Made by a program: the position numbers and the translations under genes. A stretch of 25,075 bases of DNA from an uncultured Lachnospiraceae bacterium (lineage in GTDB: Bacteria; Bacillota; Clostridia; Lachnospirales; Lachnospiraceae). The notes beneath the pieces were generated by a model. That model was given only the letters and a program-made list of their open reading frames with translations. It had not been told where the DNA came from and searched no databases. The stretch spans positions 1 to 25,075 of the forward strand of contig CAJTOV010000041.1 in the NCBI GenBank assembly GCA_910577765.1. Direction: 5' to 3'. Positions 23,543 to 25,075 of the stretch are shown here, in pieces (positions within the stretch are counted from its first letter, which is position 1; every line of letters begins with the position of its first letter).

Positions 23543-23553
23543 GCCTGTCTGTC

Positions 23554-23581
23554 ACACTTGTCTCTGTGTCCACATAGGATA
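23554..23581 (+). promoter_or_regulatory. Possible sigma-K-type sporulation promoter
   Basis: CATAGGATA (23573-23581) matches the sigma-K -10 consensus CATANNNTA, with AC (23554-23555) 17 bases upstream as the short -35. An overlapping sigma-A reading, TTGTCT (23558-23563)-N16-TATAGT (23580-23585), is also possible. Either would start about 25 bases before the Cys-rich gene. Confidence 0.4.
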
Positions 23582-23614
23582 TAGTACAACCAGACAAAAA
23601 AGGAGTTTCATCAT

Positions 23615-24190
23615 ATGTGTAATTGTAATTGTAATCTGAATAACGGGTGTTCTTCCAATTGTAACTGCGGCAGAAATTCCTGCGGACGCAGAAACTGCAG
23701 ATGTACCTGCTACTGTACCTGCGACAACGGCAGCAATTCCGGATGTGGGTGCGGCAACGGCAGCAATTCCGGATGTGGGTGCGGCAACGGCAGCAATTCC
23801 GGCTGCGGATGCGGCAGCAATTCCGGGTGTGGGTGCGGCAATAATTCCGTATGCGGGTGCGGCAGCAATTCCGGGTGCAGGTGCGGCTGTGGGTGCTGCT
23901 GTAAATGGCAGGCCCGCAGAGCCTACCGCCATGGCTACCAGGAAGGCTTCCAGAACGGCCTCAACGCCTGCAACGGAGTGGCCTTCGCCAATGAAGGGGC
24001 TATAGTCTCCGGCGGATGCGGCTGTGACAGTGTCAATACCATCTCCACCGGCTGCGGATGCACCAATACCGTTTCTACCGGCTGCGGCTGTGCCAATACC
24101 GCCTCCACCGGATGCGGCTGCGCCAATACCGGCTGCGGCTGCGCTACTGTTGACTGCGGCTATCTGGTAGGTACTACCAGTTGTGACTGA
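23615..24190 (+). CDS. Cysteine- and glycine-rich repetitive protein (possible spore coat or metal-binding)
   Basis: A 191-residue protein with 41 cysteines, mostly as C-x-C pairs. It opens MCNCNCNLNNGC, then a cysteine-dense stretch. Six GNGSNSGCGC-like repeats at about 38-91 end in CGCGCCCKW. A non-repetitive centre (about 96-130, RRAYRHGYQEGFQNGLNAC) follows, then STGCGCANTA-type repeats of 10 residues to the end. It has no signal peptide and no membrane segment. The ATG has AAGGAG nine bases upstream. The composition recalls disulfide-crosslinked spore-coat/crust proteins or metallothionein-like metal binders; the sigma-K-like promoter favours the first. No family was recognised. An antisense frame rich in Ala/Pro is a shadow of the repeats. 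It lies alone, 72 bases after the phosphoesterase, and ends before a terminator. Confidence 0.78.
   Translation: MCNCNCNLNNGCSSNCNCGRNSCGRRNCRCTCYCTCDNGSNSGCGCGNGSNSGCGCGNGSNSGCGCGSNSGCGCGNNSVCGCGSNSGCRCGCGCCCKWQARRAYRHGYQEGFQNGLNACNGVAFANEGAIVSGGCGCDSVNTISTGCGCTNTVSTGCGCANTASTGCGCANTGCGCATVDCGYLVGTTSCD
23726..23887 (+). repeat. Tandem repeat array within the Cys-rich gene, first block
   Basis: Three 30-base units (23726-23755, 23756-23785, 23786-23815) and three 24-base units (23816-23839, 23840-23863, 23864-23887). The first two are identical and the third differs at three bases. All keep frame and encode G-N-G-S-N-S-G-C-G-C or its shortened form. Near-identity at DNA level suggests recent slippage or unequal exchange, so copy number probably varies between strains. 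Confidence 0.85.
24050..24130 (+). repeat. Tandem repeat array within the Cys-rich gene, second block
   Basis: Two 30-base units (24050-24079, 24080-24109) and a partial third encode G-C-G-C-(T/A)-N-T-(V/A)-S-T. A diverged 36-base unit precedes them from 24014. The repeat differs from the first block but keeps the GCGC core. Confidence 0.75.
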
Positions 24191-24202
24191 GTCCTGACCG
24201 GC

Positions 24203-24237
24203 CGGTCCCTAACAGGCGTCACCGGCGCCTGGGACCG
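24203..24237 (+). other. GC-rich hairpin after the Cys-rich gene
   Basis: CGGTCCC (24203-24209) pairs with GGGACCG (24231-24237), and AGGCG (24214-24218) pairs with CGCCT (24226-24230), with a 4-base bulge. No T-tract follows, so it is more likely a 3' mRNA stabilising structure or part of a repeat than a terminator. Confidence 0.5.
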
Positions 24238-24264
24238 CGCAGCGATTCTGAATGGCCGTATGCC

Positions 24265-24295
24265 GTAACAGTTCAAGGGGTATCTGAACTGTTAC
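24265..24295. repeat. Perfect inverted repeat related to the dispersed repeat family
   Basis: GTAACAGTTCA (24265-24275) and TGAACTGTTAC (24285-24295) form an 11-bp perfect palindrome with a 9-base loop. GTAACAGTTCAAGGGG matches the start of the element at 25021 at 14 of 16 positions. Confidence 0.6.
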
Positions 24296-24334
24296 CCGGC
24301 ACAACATGCCAAAAGCATGTTGTGCCGGTTTTTT
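24296..24334 (+). terminator. Rho-independent terminator
   Basis: CCGGCACAACATGC (24296-24309) pairs perfectly with GCATGTTGTGCCGG (24315-24328), followed by TTTTTT (24329-24334). It ends the Cys-rich transcript and insulates hicAB, whose -35 box starts two bases later. Confidence 0.92.
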
Positions 24335-24335
24335 C

Positions 24336-24364
24336 TTGACAAATCATAAGAAATGAAGTATTAT
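24336..24364 (+). promoter_or_regulatory. hicAB promoter
   Basis: TTGACA (24336-24341), a 17-base spacer and TATTAT (24359-24364), a near-perfect sigma-A promoter. The expected start near 24371 rules out the ATG at 24363 as a start codon for the toxin. Confidence 0.85.
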
Positions 24365-24385
24365 GCAACTAAAGAACAGTTGCAT
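24363..24385. promoter_or_regulatory. Palindromic operator of hicAB
   Basis: ATGCAACT-N7-AGTTGCAT is a perfect 8-bp inverted repeat that overlaps the -10 box and the transcription start. This is where HicB or the HicAB complex would bind to repress its own operon. Confidence 0.7.
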
Positions 24386-24404
24386 GGAGGTGAGGCCTCT
24401 TACA

Positions 24405-24662
24405 ATGAGCCAGTTAGAAAAAGCAAAAGCGAGAATACGCTCGAAACCGAAAGATTACAGTTATACCGAAGGAAAATTCCTGCTTTCCCAGTTAGGCTTT
24501 GTGGAGTATAACAAAGGAAAAACTTCCGGTTCCCGTGTAAAATTTTATAGGGAAAAAGATCAGAAAATTATCCTGTTACGCAAGCCGCACCCCGATGATA
24601 TTATGAGACCTGGCGCTATCAGGGATCTGTTAAAATTTCTTCTTGATTTGGGAGAATTATAA
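24405..24662 (+). CDS. hicA: HicA-family toxin (probable mRNA interferase, atypical active site)
   Basis: An 85-residue protein from the ATG at 24405, which has GGAGGTGAGG ending nine bases upstream; ATGs at 24363 and 24384 lie before or without a ribosome site. HicA toxins are small double-stranded-RNA-binding-fold ribonucleases that cut mRNA. Here the fold is suggested by FLLSQLGFVEYNKGKTSGSRVKFY, then IILLRKPHPDDIMRPGAIRDLLKFL. In classical HicA the first segment carries a G-S-H catalytic histidine; this one has G-S-R, so catalysis may differ or rely on the later H of KPHP. The partner HicB gene begins 4 bases after the stop. The pair is AT-richer than its surroundings, suggesting acquisition. 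Confidence 0.82.
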   Translation: MSQLEKAKARIRSKPKDYSYTEGKFLLSQLGFVEYNKGKTSGSRVKFYREKDQKIILLRKPHPDDIMRPGAIRDLLKFLLDLGEL

Positions 24663-24665
24663 ACT

Positions 24666-25019
24666 ATGTTAAAGAACAATATATTGGAGTACAGAGGATA
24701 TCACACAAAAATAGAATTTGATTCCGAAGAATTTATTCTCAGAGGTAAAATTGAGGGTATCAATGATCTTGTAAACTTCGAATGTGAAAATCTGGAAAAT
24801 TTAGAAAAAGAATTCCATGAAGCAGTTGATGAATATCTGAATTTTTGCAGAGAAGTGGGAAAGGAACCGGACAAGGAGTACAAAGGCTCCTTCAACGTCC
24901 GCATCCCCCCGGAACTTCACAAAAAACTGGCAGTCGCAGCCATACAGTGCGGTGATTCCCTTAATGCCACTGTGGAGAAGGCAATCCAGAGCTACCTGTT
25001 CTCAATGAAACAGACTTAA
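24666..25019 (+). CDS. hicB: HicB-family antitoxin with ribbon-helix-helix domain
   Basis: A 117-residue antitoxin. The N-terminal half is the HicB degenerate RNase-H-like fold: YRGYHTKIEFDSEEFILRGKIEGINDLVNFE, then LEKEFHEAVDEYLNFCREVGKEPDKEYKG. The C-terminal part (FNVRIPPELHKKLAVAAIQCGDSLNATVEKAIQSYL) is a ribbon-helix-helix DNA-binding domain. It should bind HicA and the palindrome at 24363-24385. Its ribosome site is weak and distant (GGGAG about 12 bases before the ATG), so translation may depend on coupling to hicA. Complete. Confidence 0.9.
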   Translation: MLKNNILEYRGYHTKIEFDSEEFILRGKIEGINDLVNFECENLENLEKEFHEAVDEYLNFCREVGKEPDKEYKGSFNVRIPPELHKKLAVAAIQCGDSLNATVEKAIQSYLFSMKQT

Positions 25020-25020
25020 A

Positions 25021-25075
25021 GTTACAGTTCACGGGGCGGGGAAAACTGGACGGAAACAGACGTCAAGCTGGCTTG
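25021..25075. repeat. Start of a dispersed repeat at the window edge
   Basis: GTTACAGTTCAC followed by GGGGCGGGGAAAACTGG matches the leader repeat at 894-922 at 24 of 29 positions. It starts one base after the hicB stop codon and runs off the window. With the left edge it suggests that both ends of this sequence lie in copies of the same repeat. Confidence 0.6.

Noticed and set aside
23552..23932. Minus-strand Ala/Pro/Gly-rich repetitive frame opposite the Cys-rich gene
   Set aside because: It is generated by the same tandem DNA repeats read backward. The plus frame has the good ribosome site and promoter and carries both repeat blocks, so the minus frame is a shadow.
23726..24130. Regularly spaced repeats considered as a CRISPR array
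   Set aside because: The repeats are directly tandem without unique spacers, in frame with a protein, and there are no cas genes.

Overview
The window reads as accessory carbon/nitrogen-uptake DNA from a spore-forming, GC-rich Lachnospiraceae-type Clostridia (Enterocloster/Hungatella-like gut anaerobe). I infer this from strong GGAGG ribosome sites, sigma-A-like promoters, YesM/YesN signalling, CUT1 and Liv-type ABC operons and protein style. No rRNA, tRNA, CRISPR array, IS element or phage gene was seen. Both ends lie in what looks like one dispersed intergenic repeat family, so the window may be a whole contig broken at repeats.

Region A (1-12.7 kb) looks like a scavenging locus for an amide- or ureide-like compound. 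A C-terminally truncated cyclase-family hydrolase gene (minus strand) diverges from a LacI regulator and a cyclic amidohydrolase (allantoinase/hydantoinase type, plus strand). Consensus promoters and cre/LacI-like operators lie between them. Facing them is a minus-strand operon: Liv-type binding lipoprotein, LivH, LivM, LivG, LivF, an M20 (AbgB-like) amidohydrolase and a YesM-type sensor kinase. The matching YesN-type response regulator is a separate gene just upstream with its own promoter and terminator. The simplest model is import by the Liv transporter, cleavage by the M20 enzyme and the ring-opening amidohydrolase, and dual control by a two-component system and LacI. The substrate is unknown.

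Region B (12.7-20.9 kb) is an alpha-galactoside (raffinose/melibiose-type) utilisation operon on the minus strand: sugar-binding lipoprotein, two CUT1 permeases, GH36 alpha-galactosidase, a small unknown membrane protein and an MsmK/UgpC-type ATPase. It ends at a strong terminator shared with region A. A divergent AraC-family regulator is the likely activator.

Region C (21.0-25.0 kb, plus strand) is the least conventional. A 650-residue protein joins a ParB-like N-terminal module to a BMP-type ligand-binding domain with no signal peptide. It overlaps by 4 nt a metallophosphoesterase whose first metal motif is altered. Then comes a repetitive 191-residue protein with 41 cysteines behind a sigma-K-like promoter, which suggests a spore-coat or metal-binding role. 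A strong terminator follows, then an AT-richer hicAB toxin-antitoxin pair with a consensus promoter and a palindromic operator, in which the toxin's usual catalytic histidine appears to be arginine.
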